Made by a program: the position numbers and the translations under genes | Notes under the pieces: model-generated | What the model saw: only the letters and a program-made list of their open reading frames with translations | Told to the model about the DNA's origin: nothing | Databases searched by the model: none | Assembly: GCF_905220365.1 (NCBI RefSeq) | Contig: NC_061140.1 | Coordinates: forward strand, 9,054,501 to 9,118,500 | Direction of reading: 5' to 3' | DNA: 64,000 nt | From: Vanessa cardui | Lineage: Eukaryota; Arthropoda; Insecta; Lepidoptera; Nymphalidae | Shown: positions 47,855 to 59,074 of the stretch, one piece after another | Position numbering within the stretch: position 1 is the first letter of the stretch | How the letters are laid out: the number at the start of each line of letters is the position of its first letter

Positions 47855-48316
47855 ATGGAGGAGGACGAGAGGCGGCTGTCGTTCCCGCCGCCGGCGCCGC
47901 TGCACTCGCCCGGAGAAGAGATAGACGGTTCACGGTTGCTGGGGGAGATCGTTCGCACGCTCGAAGCCACCAATCCCGAGGCAGTGGCGCCACTCGTCGC
48001 GTCACAGTCCCGTGATGCGCTCGACGCGGAGGAGGAGAAACCGCGGCGGGAGGAGTTGCGAATTCCTCTCGATGTCACGTTTTCCGAGTCGGTGGGACGG
48101 AGTGACGAACCGCGGGCGGTGGTCACTCCGTTCACGCGGGAGTCCGCGAAGCGCGCTGGCTCGCGGGGCGCGCAGTTGGTCCGCGAGTTCGGTTTTATGC
48201 CCCGGCGAAGGCTCAGCGTGGAGGACGGGGCCCGCTTGCCGAGGAAGTACGAGCCGTTCCCACCGAAGCTGTACGGGCGACCTCTCGAGGAGATCGACAA
48301 TTTTATTTACGATGAG
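47855..48316 (+). CDS. NaCP60E: Voltage-gated sodium-channel family protein, NaCP60E/DSC1-like, first coding exon
   Basis: This exon encodes the cytoplasmic N-terminus (154 residues) of a four-domain voltage-gated cation channel. Residues 92-97 (PFTRES) and 135-154 (FPPKLYGRPLEEIDNFIYDE) match the two conserved N-terminal blocks of the Nav family (FTRES, and PPExxxxPLEDxDPYY), which sit just before segment S1 of domain I. The lack of the para-type DDEDEDEG run, together with EEIDNFIYDE, favours the insect NaCP60E/DSC1 channel, a plasma-membrane cation channel related to para. The first 91 residues are acidic and proline-rich, much longer than the para leader. The start is the ATG with G at -3 and +4. 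The donor GAG|GTGAGT gives a phase-0 exit, where Nav genes also have an intron. Reading on past the donor gives hydrophobic intron translation. Codons are GC-rich, unlike the surroundings. Family assignment is firm; orthology is likely. Confidence 0.82.
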
Positions 48317-48322
48317 GTGAGT
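48317..48322 (+). promoter_or_regulatory. Splice donor of the channel exon
   Basis: GTGAGT directly follows codon 154 and matches the donor consensus. It sets the end of the coding exon. Confidence 0.85.
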
Positions 48323-49440
48323 CTGTTATTTTTATTTGAACTTATACGACATCGTAACACATTAACGAGTGCTTTAACAATAACCACCGCAGTCGTTATT
48401 CTTGACCAACAGTCGTAAACGAGCTGAGTGTGTTCACTGCTTAAAGATTATTATTATCTAATGAATCGGATGTGGTAAAAATTTTATAGTTTACGTGCGT
48501 AATTTGTATGTAGAATACTTAAGCTGCTTGAGAAGATATATCACCGAAAGCCGGTCGGGGCGTAATTTAGCTCGAGTTTTGCATATTTAATGATCTTCAG
48601 TGCTTCCTCATCGGAAGTGTGGCGCAGCCTCTTCCGCATACATTAATAGTTTTATTCATACAGAAATGTGCTGACTCAATACAAGTGGATAAGAATTTTT
48701 AAAATTAGAAGGAACGTTCCATTTTCGAAAATTATAAGTAATATTTAAGGCGAAAACAAATACGATACGAATTTTTCTAATATTCGTAACGGTTTTTAAT
48801 AATAGATTTTACTTTTTTTTATAAAAAAATACGTTTATCAGCAATGAAATTGTATTGTTTTTGTTAATCCCGCTATTAGGGTTTTAATAAAGTCGGGATT
48901 GGAGAAACAAGTGGCAATTTGCGTCGGCTGACCAGTCGAGTATCATGCGAGTGCGGACCGGGGGCGGCGTCGTAAAACGTAATGACGTACACACAAAATA
49001 TAAGTCCTTGTTATTTCGTACACATCCTATTACTTGTACAACATACGCATAAATTTAAATAACAGTAGTATGTTTATATCCTATGTATCAAAAAGTATTT
49101 ATTCCTTAATCAAGTAAGGATTTATAAGCACTTATAAATCGATGTTTAGACAATTTTATTAAACACATTGCCATTATCGGTTTCATGCAGATTATAGGAA
49201 GAAAAACCGGAAAGTTATTCGTCATTCAGTTACGCAGTTTTTGTCAAGATATTTCGGGTGAGAAACGAAGTGATTTTTACAGAATCGTACTGACATTTAC
49301 TATTTGTAGATTTATTATAAACTATGTTCGTTACAATTTTACAGCGACAATACCGTTTTAAGTCACGGTTTGAGTTCACCTATTATACCCAATAGGCCAT
49401 AAGACTTTTTAATTTATAAATCGTGTAATGTGAATATGAA
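48323..49440 (+). other. Start of first coding intron
   Basis: A GC-rich patch at 48910-48980 (gagtgcggaccgggggcggc) stands out and matches no repeat here; an intronic regulatory element is possible. Otherwise the sequence is AT-rich. Confidence 0.4.
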
Positions 49441-49590
49441 AGGTCTTGATTATGGACTTGGATGGATATAGGGGAAGAACACGACCAAAGAAACGATTTA
49501 TGGATAGTATAAAAGACGATATCAGATGCTGAAGTATGGTAGAAGACATGCTGCGCCATGATGATGAGGATGGTGATGTAACGTTAATGT
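49441..49590 (+). pseudogene. RTE-type LINE C-terminal remnant
   Basis: The frame from about 49456 reads DGYRGRTRPKKRFMDSIKDD, then IRC-stop. This is the GRGRPKKRWxDxxKDDM motif near the C-terminus of RTE-like LINE proteins. A stop follows within three codons and the rest is unreadable, so it is a decayed copy inside the channel intron. Confidence 0.7.
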
Positions 49591-50597
49591 GTAGACTGGT
49601 CTTCAAAGGTTCAAAGATTTTTACTACGGATCGATAAACACGATTATTTGACATATGCAGTTCCATCACTGTTCTCATTACCAACAAGTATTTCGATAAA
49701 ATCGTATCGACCATCTTTACCAAACTGTTAACTGCTATATCTTGTTACCATTTCAATGAATTATCTGGTTTTAAATCTATTTTTAAACTAGCTCCTTATT
49801 TTTAAGAAAGCATGTGATTTATTTATTGACTATCTACAATCCGAACGCGCGTGACTTTAGTTTAGGAAAAGTTATTTCCAATTTCGACTGTCGAAGCTCA
49901 GCTGTATTTGCGAGCATCTAAAGCAAAAAATATGTCCATATTATTTGAATGAACGATCTCAAAGGGGGATTTTATTATATAAAGCGTTTGCATATCGCTT
50001 AAAAATGTTTATTGAAAGTGTACAATTACAATTAAATCACATGAGACTTCATAAATGAACTGAGTATGAATAAAAGACTGAGTAGCTGAAACCTGCAAAC
50101 TTCGGGGCTCAATTTCGAGCCTGCATCACTGAGTTTTGTACTTTCTTAAACTGTGTCTTTTGTTTATCTTTGATTACCGCTGAAAGAATTTTATGTTTTG
50201 AATGTAATTCTGCTTTATGTGATATAAACTAACTTTCATTGGAACTGTGTGGTAGAGTAAACTCTAGTAGAATTTTTCTTGTAACCTTTTGGTATGATAC
50301 TAAAGATCTTACAAACATGAAAAGGCCCTACATCACGATATATGAATATTGTCACTTCCCATTCACTTAGCAAAGCTGGGTCCATAATTGGCCATACATT
50401 GGCGTTATACTGACCAATATTTGATCAGACGAGTCATGGTTGATGCAGAGAGTGACTTAAAAATCCAACTAAGTCCTAGCCTGTTAATCTTCTATGTTGC
50501 TATATTTGTCACGATTTTTACTACTAAATCCCTCGAGCTATGGCTCAATCGATTTGTCATTATGAGTCCAACCTTTTGATAGAAGCTGCTTTATTAT
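49591..50597. other. Intronic non-coding stretch
   Basis: A weak tRNA-SINE-like patch near 50076-50146 (gcctgcatcactgagttttg) is too degraded to assign. Confidence 0.35.
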
Positions 50598-50869
50598 CAT
50601 CATTACGTAGTATAAAACAAAGTCTTTTACCGCTAACTGTCCCTATGTGTCCTTAGATCTTTAAGAATTACGCAACGGATTTAGATGCATTTTTTAAATA
50701 GATAAATAGAGTGATTTGAGAGGAAGGGTTTTTGTATTGTAACATGGACAATATAGTAAAGAATCACTAAAAGAGTGACGTGTTTTTAATGTGATGTCGT
50801 AAATAAATATTTTTTGTAGAATATTTAGTATGAGTATTGGACCCGGGCGAAGTCGGGTCGGTCCGCTAG
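50598..50869 (+). mobile_element. Helitron-like element with 3' hairpin and CTAG end
   Basis: It runs from TC-attacgtagtataaaac to CTAG (50866-50869) followed by T. Just before the end lies a GC-rich hairpin (GACCCG at 50840-50845 with CGGGTC at 50854-50859), the classic Helitron 3' signature. The interior shares 'acgcaacggat', 'gatagagtgatt'-like and 'acatggacaatatagtaaag' with the element at 42.3 kb. It has no coding capacity. Confidence 0.75.
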
Positions 50870-51336
50870 TAATTATTATAAAGCAAATAAATCAGTTACA
50901 TTCATAATATTATAAGGGAATATTAAATACCTTTGCGATACTAATTTCAATGGATATGTATTAATTGACCTCGGTGCGGTCCAAAATGTACCCCAAAACC
51001 CTGACTCTAAATACGTTAATGAAAGAATTTAACAAGACAATAATAATAACAATAAAAGCAACAAAAAGAACACATTTAATTTCTATATAAAAGCTAACAC
51101 GAGGAAAATTCCGCTCAGTCGAGTATATAGTTAGGTTTTATTGAAATGTGTAATTTGTTTGAGACATGAGAAAACGTAGGCGAATAAGGGGGAACTGTTT
51201 GGAGCTATTCCACGTGCCGACTGCAGAACGTGTGTAATGTGGAAGATGTGGAAGTCGGGAGGATAAATGCTTAGAATTTATTGAAACATTCAAGTTTATT
51301 ATAATCTTAGAGCTCCTATATATAGTTATAAAATAG
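50870..51336. other. Intronic non-coding stretch
   Basis: Nothing was recognised between the Helitron-like element and the tandem repeat. Confidence 0.35.
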
Positions 51337-51374
51337 GGTGGCTATACCAGGTGGCTATACCAGGTGGCTATACA
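51337..51374. repeat. Three tandem copies of a 13-mer
   Basis: GGTGGCTATACCA occurs at 51337-51349 and 51350-51362, with a 12-base third copy at 51363-51374. It is a small minisatellite, probably length-polymorphic. Confidence 0.9.
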
Positions 51375-51589
51375 GGTTTAGTACCGTTGATGAATGTTGA
51401 ATTATTTTATCACAGAAAAACAATTTGTATTCAAATTAAATGTGTTTTTATTGTTATTATAATAATGCATAGCAAAAAAGTATAGACGGCGACACACAAA
51501 GAAACAGTAGAGATTAGAAGCTAAATTCCGAAATGATAGTAAGTTTATTTTATATTGTAGAATGATAGTCCACAAGACATTGACGAAGC

Positions 51590-51632
51590 CTTTGAATAAG
51601 ACATATTTTGATTTTGATTTTGATTTTGAGGA
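51590..51632 (+). repeat. R3 tail fragment
   Basis: 'gaagcctttgaataagacat' followed by a GATTTT repeat matches the R3 3' end only. Confidence 0.55.
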
Positions 51633-52094
51633 AGTGCAATTTAATAGGTTACGTAGTATCAAAAGTTCATGGTTTTTGTAAAGGCATCTTGTTCTTTTCT
51701 ATAAAAATAGACTGAGTTAATCCTGTACGCATAAGACACAAGGTATACATCAGCACGTCAGTACTTGTGATTTGAATGTGTTTCCTTATCAAGAAAGGTG
51801 TTTCCTCAGCTACGGAACAGTAAAGCGCTGCTACTTTACTTTACATAAATATTAAATTCAAATCTACAAGAACTGCAAGCGACTCATTTGTCTTTCCATT
51901 CAAATGCGCAGTTCACTCGTCCGCTTCTTCCTGCACGTGAAAATGGAATGCGAATAGTTTTATGACGCCATATCTTTCATTTCGCTATATTTTACAACAA
52001 CTATGTGGATCTAGTGACTTGATATAAGGGCGATAATCCTGAGGTCCTAAGCTCTAACTCTAGGTCCGACCGATAGAATGCTATTGGATTTTTT
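51633..52094. other. Intronic non-coding stretch
   Basis: No feature was recognised in this interval. Confidence 0.35.
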
Positions 52095-52430
52095 AGTCCA
52101 AATATTTTCAGTAGTGTGTACGTTACTCTGGAGTTAAGATGAAGAACAATAAGGCTCATTCATCCTTTAAAACGGCACTCAACAATACTACGTATAGCTG
52201 TTTTGAATTTGAAAGTAGAAGATTTTAAATTGACATGGTTATTTTTATCATTAAAGTTCGGGATATTTACCATGTTTTTTTATTTTTGTTCGGTGGAGCT
52301 CTATATTTTGACATTATCTACGAATTTCTTGTTCACGAGACTGTCTCTGAGTCTATAACATGGTAAATATCCCGAAATTTATAACTTTAATAATTGAAAG
52401 TAGAATATCTAATGGTGGAGTTGGTTAAAA
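52095..52430 (+). repeat. R4 repeat, degraded, split by an inverted-repeat element
   Basis: The left part 'ggctcattcatcctttaaaa', 'cggcactcaacaatactacg' (to about 52220) and the right part 'gtagaatatctaatggtgg' (from about 52400) are R4-like. The intervening segment is the element listed next. Confidence 0.6.
52221..52394. mobile_element. Inverted-repeat element with 12-bp flanking duplication
   Basis: TTCGGGATATTTACCATGTT (52257-52276) and its exact reverse complement (52357-52376) flank an 80-bp core containing 'ttcggtggagctctat' and 'cgaatttcttgttcacgag'. Outside them, ATTAAAG/CTTTAAT continue the inversion. TTGAAAGTAGAA occurs at 52209-52220 and 52395-52406, consistent with a target duplication. 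I know similar sequences as common insect interspersed repeats, but the class is uncertain. Confidence 0.7.
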
Positions 52431-53111
52431 TCTATGAATAGATCCCGGATATATTTTGTCATAGACATTGTTAGTTACATAAATAAGGTACTATACGAAA
52501 AAAGAACACTCATAAAATATGAAACGGAAAAAACATAAGGTAATGATTGCTATATTCAAAAGTGTTGCCAGCACTAAAAAATCTATTGAGTAACTTGACA
52601 AAATCGCTTAAAATTCTTTAACTGAAAAAAGTTTAACGTTTTGGAAGTCATCCAAGCGAGCTCGGTATCGGCTGCCGGTACGCTCGATCACCCTTTTTGA
52701 AATTTATTTGCATAATAACCCTTATTTTAACGGCAATAAGGGTTAAAAAAGGCTTTGCCTTTGGAGGCCTAGCAATATTTCACGAAAGTCGTCGAGGTCG
52801 AGTCCACTTCGGAATAAAATTGCCTTCTGTATCGCTGGCGGTGTGTTAAGGCAACTTTTTGAAACTTTCGACTGGTTCGATAGGGTTGTCGGTATTATTG
52901 AATGTTTGTATTGAATTCAATGGATATTTAGTTGACAATGAATAACAGCTGTTTTATATTATGAGAATAATGCTCGAAGTATATAACTGTTTTCATTCAA
53001 ACACGTTAGCATCTTCTTATGGTCAAGAAGAGTCTAAGTCTAAGAACCGGATCACGTTTCGTTAGTGGGTGTCATCTCCAAAGAGTATCGGATTTCAAAA
53101 AAGTAAAAGTA
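52431..53111. other. Intronic non-coding stretch
   Basis: A GC-richer patch near 52640-52830 (gcgagctcggtatcggctgc) is not assigned. Confidence 0.35.
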
Positions 53112-53190
53112 AAGTGATAGCCTGTAAATTACCCACTGCTGGGCTAAGACCTCCTCTTCCATTAAGGATAGAGTTTGGAACATATTCCAT
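53112..53190 (-). mobile_element. SINE family A, short 3' fragment
   Basis: In reverse orientation, 'gatagcctgtaaattaccca', 'ctgctgggctaagacctcct' and 'gtttggaacatattcca' match only the SINE tail end. Confidence 0.8.
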
Positions 53191-53749
53191 TCGGATTTCA
53201 AATACTTGGTTAATGTTGTGAATTCTTATTTGAAGTAATTAGACATGGAAGGGTTGAGAACTCTTCTCTGCTATTACATTTCGATCTAATATATTGATAT
53301 ATTGGCTCTTAAACGGTAGCTGTTGCTGTTACATTATTAAAATCATTTTGACAGACATACACGTGCTTTTTTGTTAACTTTACGCAAAAGTCTGATAATG
53401 CGCACATAGTAAAATATAATAATGACTGCAGAGTAATAATTTGCCTCCCCTTGTTGTAGTGCGACAGATATGCTTGTGTACACACCTACAGTAGACTTTT
53501 TCATGTTAATGCGAAAACTGTCTCCAATACTGATACGTAAGGTGAAGGATAGGCTCCAACGAAGTGAAAAATTTGGCTGTATTGTGTCACTTGGTACAGA
53601 CAAATCTTTGTGTGGCCTGTGTATTTTCTAAACGGAATCTTACTTATAAAATATCTTACAGTTATAAATTACGAACATAATATTGTAAAAAATACATATT
53701 ACTAATATTATATGGGCTGTGTTGGAAATAGATTGATTCATTATTATTA
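53191..53749. other. Intronic non-coding stretch
   Basis: The minus-strand frame at 53343-53603 has no family resemblance and is left uncalled. Confidence 0.35.
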
Positions 53750-54060
53750 TTGTTATTTACATTTGGACTCCTGATCATGTACTTGATTATTATTTAACAC
53801 GTCACGATATTGCAGCATCACGCTTCGAATGTTAGCACGGCTCTGCGGGTTTCCTTTGACTGAAGTTGCGCAGCGTATGGAGAACTTTTCTATGGTCGTG
53901 GGAGAGCGTGCGCATAGCGCCGTCTCTTTGTTTCTGATCGTCTGTAGCGGAGCAAGTACTTTACAGCGCTGCACTCATATAAATGCGTAGCGCATCTACA
54001 CGAGAGCGCTTCCTTTGTTGCTTTAGTAGCAACTACGGCGTAGCAGTATTAAATATGTAA
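53750..54060. other. GC-richer intronic block
   Basis: It contains 'gagagcgtgcgcatagcgcc', the small palindrome atgcgTAGcgcat near 53973 and 'gcaactacggcgtagcag'. A 73-codon minus-strand frame spans part of it without a recognisable domain. It may be an unrecognised transposon fragment or a conserved element. Confidence 0.3.
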
Positions 54061-56317
54061 TTTATAAATTTATCTTATAATTATTGAATACCAGTGATCA
54101 CTCGTTAGTCGAAATTCGATTGTAAATTAATTGATAATAAAATACGTATCTTTCGAATCAATACATATTACATGTAATGTAATAGTGTCAGTGTGTGTAA
54201 TGTTTTCATCTACCATTTTAATGTATTTCTAATGAATATTTTACAAAACTATTAGCTTTCAATTCGTAGCTGTCTACATAAACTTTAATAGTGTATATTG
54301 TTAAACCAATTCTTGCACATCCTATTAGTAAAAAAGGGGTAAAAAGTTATTGCTTCACGTACTAGTATATAGATTAAAATATTCGAAATTCAAAATTGAC
54401 GAGTTACGTCATTATAGATAACCACATTCTTAAAATAAGTACTTAAATTCTTAATACATCGAGTTTTCGTGTAGTGAATATTATGTTTTCTCTTTTACCC
54501 ACTATAGAATAAGAGCGATGTATTCACAAGCACGACAACGTAATTACGTAATATGTATGTGTTTGTTTTGTTGGCTGATGGCCTGTTAGCAGGGTATGGA
54601 GTGCGGCGCGACAACGGTGATTGGCACTTGACTATAAAAATCGAACGTACGATTAACAATCTATATAACATTCCATGATCTATTGATTCAATATTATTGT
54701 ATTTTATTTAATTGGTTGGATTTAAAATTTAAAATTAATCACTTAATTTAAAAATAAATAAGATTTTTTACTGTTTATTAGGTCTTACACAAGATTTCCT
54801 TTTAACATTTATATAATAAAAAAACTTAAAGGGATATTCATTTATGCGTTCATAAGTATCAAATTGCTTTTTTATTAATGTTTCGATAAGTATTATACTA
54901 AATAAAATATTAAAATACTCAAAAATCGATTAAAGCGGACCTTTTCGTTTTTAAACGACTTTTTGTTATTTTTGAAAACATATTATAATCACACTTAAAT
55001 TTATTACAAACTCTTTTAAATTACTATTCATTTAAAATAGTTTATTTATCAACATTTATTTCATAGATTTCAGAGATTAAAATTGATATTAATCTTAATC
55101 CACTATGATTCTTATGAATATTGTTTATTTATTTTTTTTAAATATTAGCTACATTGGACAAGGACTACCAAACATTCTATAAAATGGAGCAACTAATGAT
55201 AAAGTATAAAGTTGGAAACAAACAAGGAATGAATGATCCGGATACTTTCCATTCTCGCTCAGGATTAAGGTGAATAAATTTCACTTAAAATGACCTTAAT
55301 TACATAAAACTGTTCGCATCTGCAGCGTGCAATGATTTATTTCAATGCTTAACATCGAGCTTAACAAATATTATTGGAAATATTAATGCGCTTAAATACT
55401 CTACACTTTTATATTATATAATACTAGCCTTTGGGTAGATAACTGCTTAAATTCCATAACTGCAAGAAGTTTGAATATGCTTCTTTTAGTGTTTGTCAAC
55501 AAGTTACGACATTTGATTGTTTGCTTTTCTAATTAAAAAAATAAATATTTTATTATTGGAGAAAAATCATATAGATTTAACTAGATTAATAGATTTAGGG
55601 CAAAAAGCTATTAAAAAGTTATCTCCTCGTGCATAAATATAATGAAAATTTAAATAAAATCTTTCGAGAAATCTCTTTAAAAGATAAACATCCCTTTTGA
55701 CATTTCTGAGTAGCTATTTTATTTCCGTTGAGTAAAGTTTTAAAATAAATATAGTGTACACGTTAAATAAATCCTGTTAAACCGAATACATTACTGGAAT
55801 TTAATGGATTTATTAGTGATATTGGTTTATCTGTACATTTTTGTGACGTTTCAAATAAAAAGTGCGAATAATTTAACAAAAACTCGAAATAGAACTGCGA
55901 TATCGCGTAGCTCAGCGATATTCAAAACCGATATGGTATTTTATGCGCCAATGTCTGCATGAACGGGTTGAAAAACGTTTTAAAAAAAACCTTATTTAAA
56001 ATTTAATTATGAAATTACGAATGTTCATTTCAAAGAAACTTTATTTAAAGGCTCAAGTCGAAAGGCTCTTTCTATTAACTTAGTAGGTTGCTTAAGGTAG
56101 ACTTACTTAATCATGTGTGTGTTTTCTTATGATTCATTATAATTTATGTTTTGTTTATGGGGCATTGCATTGTCGAAATAAGCAAGGAAAAGTTGATTGT
56201 AAAAAAAGAGAAGTAGCCCACGTTCTTTCTTGGAGTTCAAGTTTACTACCAAATTTCTTCAAAGGCATTTTTAATATTAATTATTAAAAATTTAGTGTAG
56301 TCTATATTGAATTTCAA
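54061..56317. other. AT-rich intronic stretch
   Basis: A short patch at 54590-54650 combines GATTGG and TATAAAA about 20 bases apart, but no transcript evidence is visible. Otherwise nothing was recognised. Confidence 0.35.
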
Positions 56318-56612
56318 GAGCTGAGATGACCTAGTGGTTAGAACGCGTGCATCTTAACCGATGATTGCGGGTTCAAACCCAGGCAAGCACCGCTATGTAT
56401 ATGTGCTTAATTTGTGTTTATAATTCATCTCGTGCTCGGCGGTGAAGGAAAACATCGTGAGGAAACCTGCATGAGTCTAATTTCATCGAAATTCTGCCAC
56501 ATGTGCATTCCACCAACCCGCATTGGAACAGCGTGGTGGAATATGTTCCAAACCCTCCCCTTAATGGAAGAGGAGGCCTTATCTCAGCTGTGGGAAATTT
56601 ACAGGCTGTTAA
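56318..56612 (+). mobile_element. SINE family A, near full length
   Basis: The head 'gagatgacctagtggttaga' and B box (gggttcaaacccaggcaagc) are followed by 'ctcggcggtgaaggaaaaca' and 'ttggaacagcgtggtggaat' and 'ttacaggctgtt'. It belongs to the subtype with 'ccttaatggaagaggaggcc', shared with 59.4 kb and, inverted, with 53.1 kb. Confidence 0.93.
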
Positions 56613-57191
56613 TTTACTTTTTTTTTACTGAGTTTTTCTGAAGAATAAGCGTTTTAGATACAATCTAAGTTGTGAACATTTTACACAATGTCACCAACAG
56701 AAATCCCTAACGGTTAGATTGTTATTTTGTTTATTTTATATAAAATATATTGTAAATGTTATTTATTTACTATAAATAAAGGTTTAAAATGTATTTTTTC
56801 AAATAGATTTTTTATTCAATGATGATTGACGACTGACAAAAAATTAAACTCTTTGTTTACTGAAATGCGAAATACATAAATTTAAATGTTGTATGGGACT
56901 AAATATAAAAACGGTTGTACATCACACACTATAAAATAACTTTTATAAAACTAATTTCAGTTAAATCAATATGGACTACAAATTAATAAAGGTTAAAGTA
57001 ATTGTTGAATCAAGAGAAGCACTTAACGGAATTAGTCAGAGTCAAACTCAGGCTGTAAAACGTTAAGAGAAACTTTAAGAAGAAATCTGAAAGAGCAATG
57101 TTAGATTTAAAAAAAAACTACGTTTTCATTAATCAACAAAACTGCATTTTACGTTTGACCGATAAAAAATATATTTATTTATAAATAAATA
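56613..57191. other. AT-rich intronic stretch
   Basis: No feature was recognised in this interval. Confidence 0.35.
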
Positions 57192-57375
57192 CTAGCTGTG
57201 CCCACGACCTTATACGCGGATGAATTTAACAAAAAAATAATTATTGTAGCCCAAGTTACTCCTTATTTTATCAGTTATCTGCCAGTGAAAGTTCCGTCAA
57301 AATCGGTCCAGCCGTTCCAGAGATTAGCCAGAACAAACAGACATTCCAATTTTATTATATGTAGAGATGTGAAGT
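57192..57375 (+). repeat. R5 repeat, forward copy
   Basis: It runs 'actagctgtgcccacgacct', 'aagttactccttattttatc', 'ctgccagtgaaagttccgtc', 'aaaatcggtccagccgttcc' and 'gattagccagaacaaacaga', the forward orientation of the 24.5 and 30.6 kb copies. Confidence 0.82.
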
Positions 57376-58300
57376 TAAAATATGATACTGACATTTTAGT
57401 TAGATGATGCCTGATATTTATGCTTTATATAGTAACAATTACAAAACAGTAACAATTTAAGAGTCATTTCGTTTATTTTTAATTAGAAAAGATTAATTTA
57501 CAACTTTTTTATTCAATTTCTGTAAATCTGTCCAGTAAGTCGTAAGATTAATATAATAAAAATTTACCATACTAGATTCAATTACGTAATTGATTGTCTG
57601 ACACTGCTTTCAAAACATTGGTAAGATATGCCAATTATTCACATCACATAAGCTGAACGCAGAATTGTTTGTAAAAAAGGACAGAATCGAAGTCATCTGA
57701 AATTAAAGTTCTAAATTAGTCACATATAATGTATTTGCATGAATATATTTTGTTATAACCAAGCTAAACAAAACACATTTAACATCAAGTAATAATAATA
57801 ATAATCTATTATTAATATGGATAACGAGCACAGTTCAACTTCTCGCAATAAGAAGGAATTATCGGTAAATATCAAGCATACGAAACACGCCGACTTGTTT
57901 ATGATACTTGTTTATCCAAAATATTTCAGAATTAAATCGATTTGAAGAATAATAAAATACAGAAACACTAAATAAAACTGTTATTACGATGTTTTTGTAA
58001 TATTTATTTAATTACCAACTTAATACTTACAAAGATCAATGTGCCCATTATTCTGAAAATATGTTGATATTCTCTGCACTTGGGTATGACAAAGCATAAG
58101 AAGCCTTTTGAACCTGTAAAATTCGTTAAGTTTAAAGACTGTGCACAGCAAATTAAACACCAAAGTGTCTACCATCTAAAAGCTTAGCGTGGGAGTACGT
58201 ATCACCATTAACAGGCTTATTGGCTGGCATCTAGGTCGCGGTTTGCATGAATAGAAATCTATACTTCACAGTTGCACGATGCGACGTCGAATTAAAACAT
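57376..58300. other. AT-rich intronic stretch
   Basis: A short AAT repeat lies at 57790-57805. Nothing else was recognised. Confidence 0.35.
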
Positions 58301-58439
58301 GGCGTCAAGATGGCGCAGTCTGCAGCATTCTTTCGATATTCTCTGTATTTGTTACTTTATAAATAAAATATATAAGCAAGTAGTAACAAAACAGTTTTGC
58401 TATTACTACTCTGTGTGTCAACTGTGTTTTCGGTAATTA

Positions 58440-58468
58440 TGACGTCATTCGGTGTTCATATGACGTCA
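58440..58468. promoter_or_regulatory. Two CRE-like TGACGTCA palindromes
   Basis: TGACGTCA occurs at 58440-58447 and 58461-58468, 21 bases apart. CREB/ATF-type factors bind this sequence, but function here is not shown and the sites could belong to an old transposon. Confidence 0.35.
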
Positions 58469-58517
58469 TCAAGAAAATATATTGGAAATAAAAGTGGAAA
58501 ATTGAATGTTCGAAACC

Positions 58518-58558
58518 TACACACACATACAAGGAATTTGTTCTTGTATGTGTGTGTA
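58518..58558. repeat. Perfect 16-bp hairpin
   Basis: TACACACACATACAAG (58518-58533) and its exact complement (58543-58558) flank the nine-base loop gaatttgtt. It is built partly from CA/TG repeats, so replication slippage or template switching may explain it. Confidence 0.75.
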
Positions 58559-59074
58559 CAGCTTGTTAATAATTATGGCCTAATTTCGTATGCGCTAATG
58601 CTAAAAAAATTGCACATTTTAAACATCAGCATACAACCATCACATAAACTGGTATGTGATGTATTTATATCCAAGCTTCTATAACATCCGGGACTCACAT
58701 GCAATTAGCCTGAAACAATTTTCGTATTGTACAATATGCGCGTGTGCGGCGTGGAATTGGCTAAAACGAAAAACCATTTCTATTCGACCAAAAAAATCGA
58801 AATCAAGTCAGCATTCCGTCCGTGGATTCACTATGAAGCGGGAGATTTACTTGATTTTCGTATGCAAGAGCATTCGTACAAGTGAGCTTAATTGACTTTG
58901 ATTAAATAGAAATGTTTGAATTCATAAAATTAAACGAACCAAACCGCGATGAATGGTGAGCAGAATATTGTGATATGTGTGATGCGCGACTTTGTTTTAT
59001 AACTTGCAGTTTTTAATAAAGTTAAATTGTACCACGCTGAATAATAATTAATTGATGCATTTTGTTTATCGTCT
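58559..59074. other. Intronic non-coding stretch
   Basis: Short open frames here have no family resemblance. Confidence 0.35.

Noticed and set aside
47535..48300. Long minus-strand open frames opposite the channel exon
   Set aside because: They are antisense shadows produced by the GC-rich coding exon; the plus strand has the homology, the start context and both splice sites.
47855..48316. Assignment to the para sodium channel
   Set aside because: The para-type acidic DDEDEDEG block and LASTPLEDIDP segment are absent; RPLEEIDNFIYDE fits the NaCP60E/DSC1 type better.
47896..48320. Second plus-strand frame at 48012-48320
   Set aside because: It is an arginine/serine-rich out-of-frame reading of the same exon.
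48317..48418. Continuation of the channel frame to a stop at 48416
   Set aside because: It begins exactly at a consensus splice donor, and the translated residues lose family resemblance immediately.
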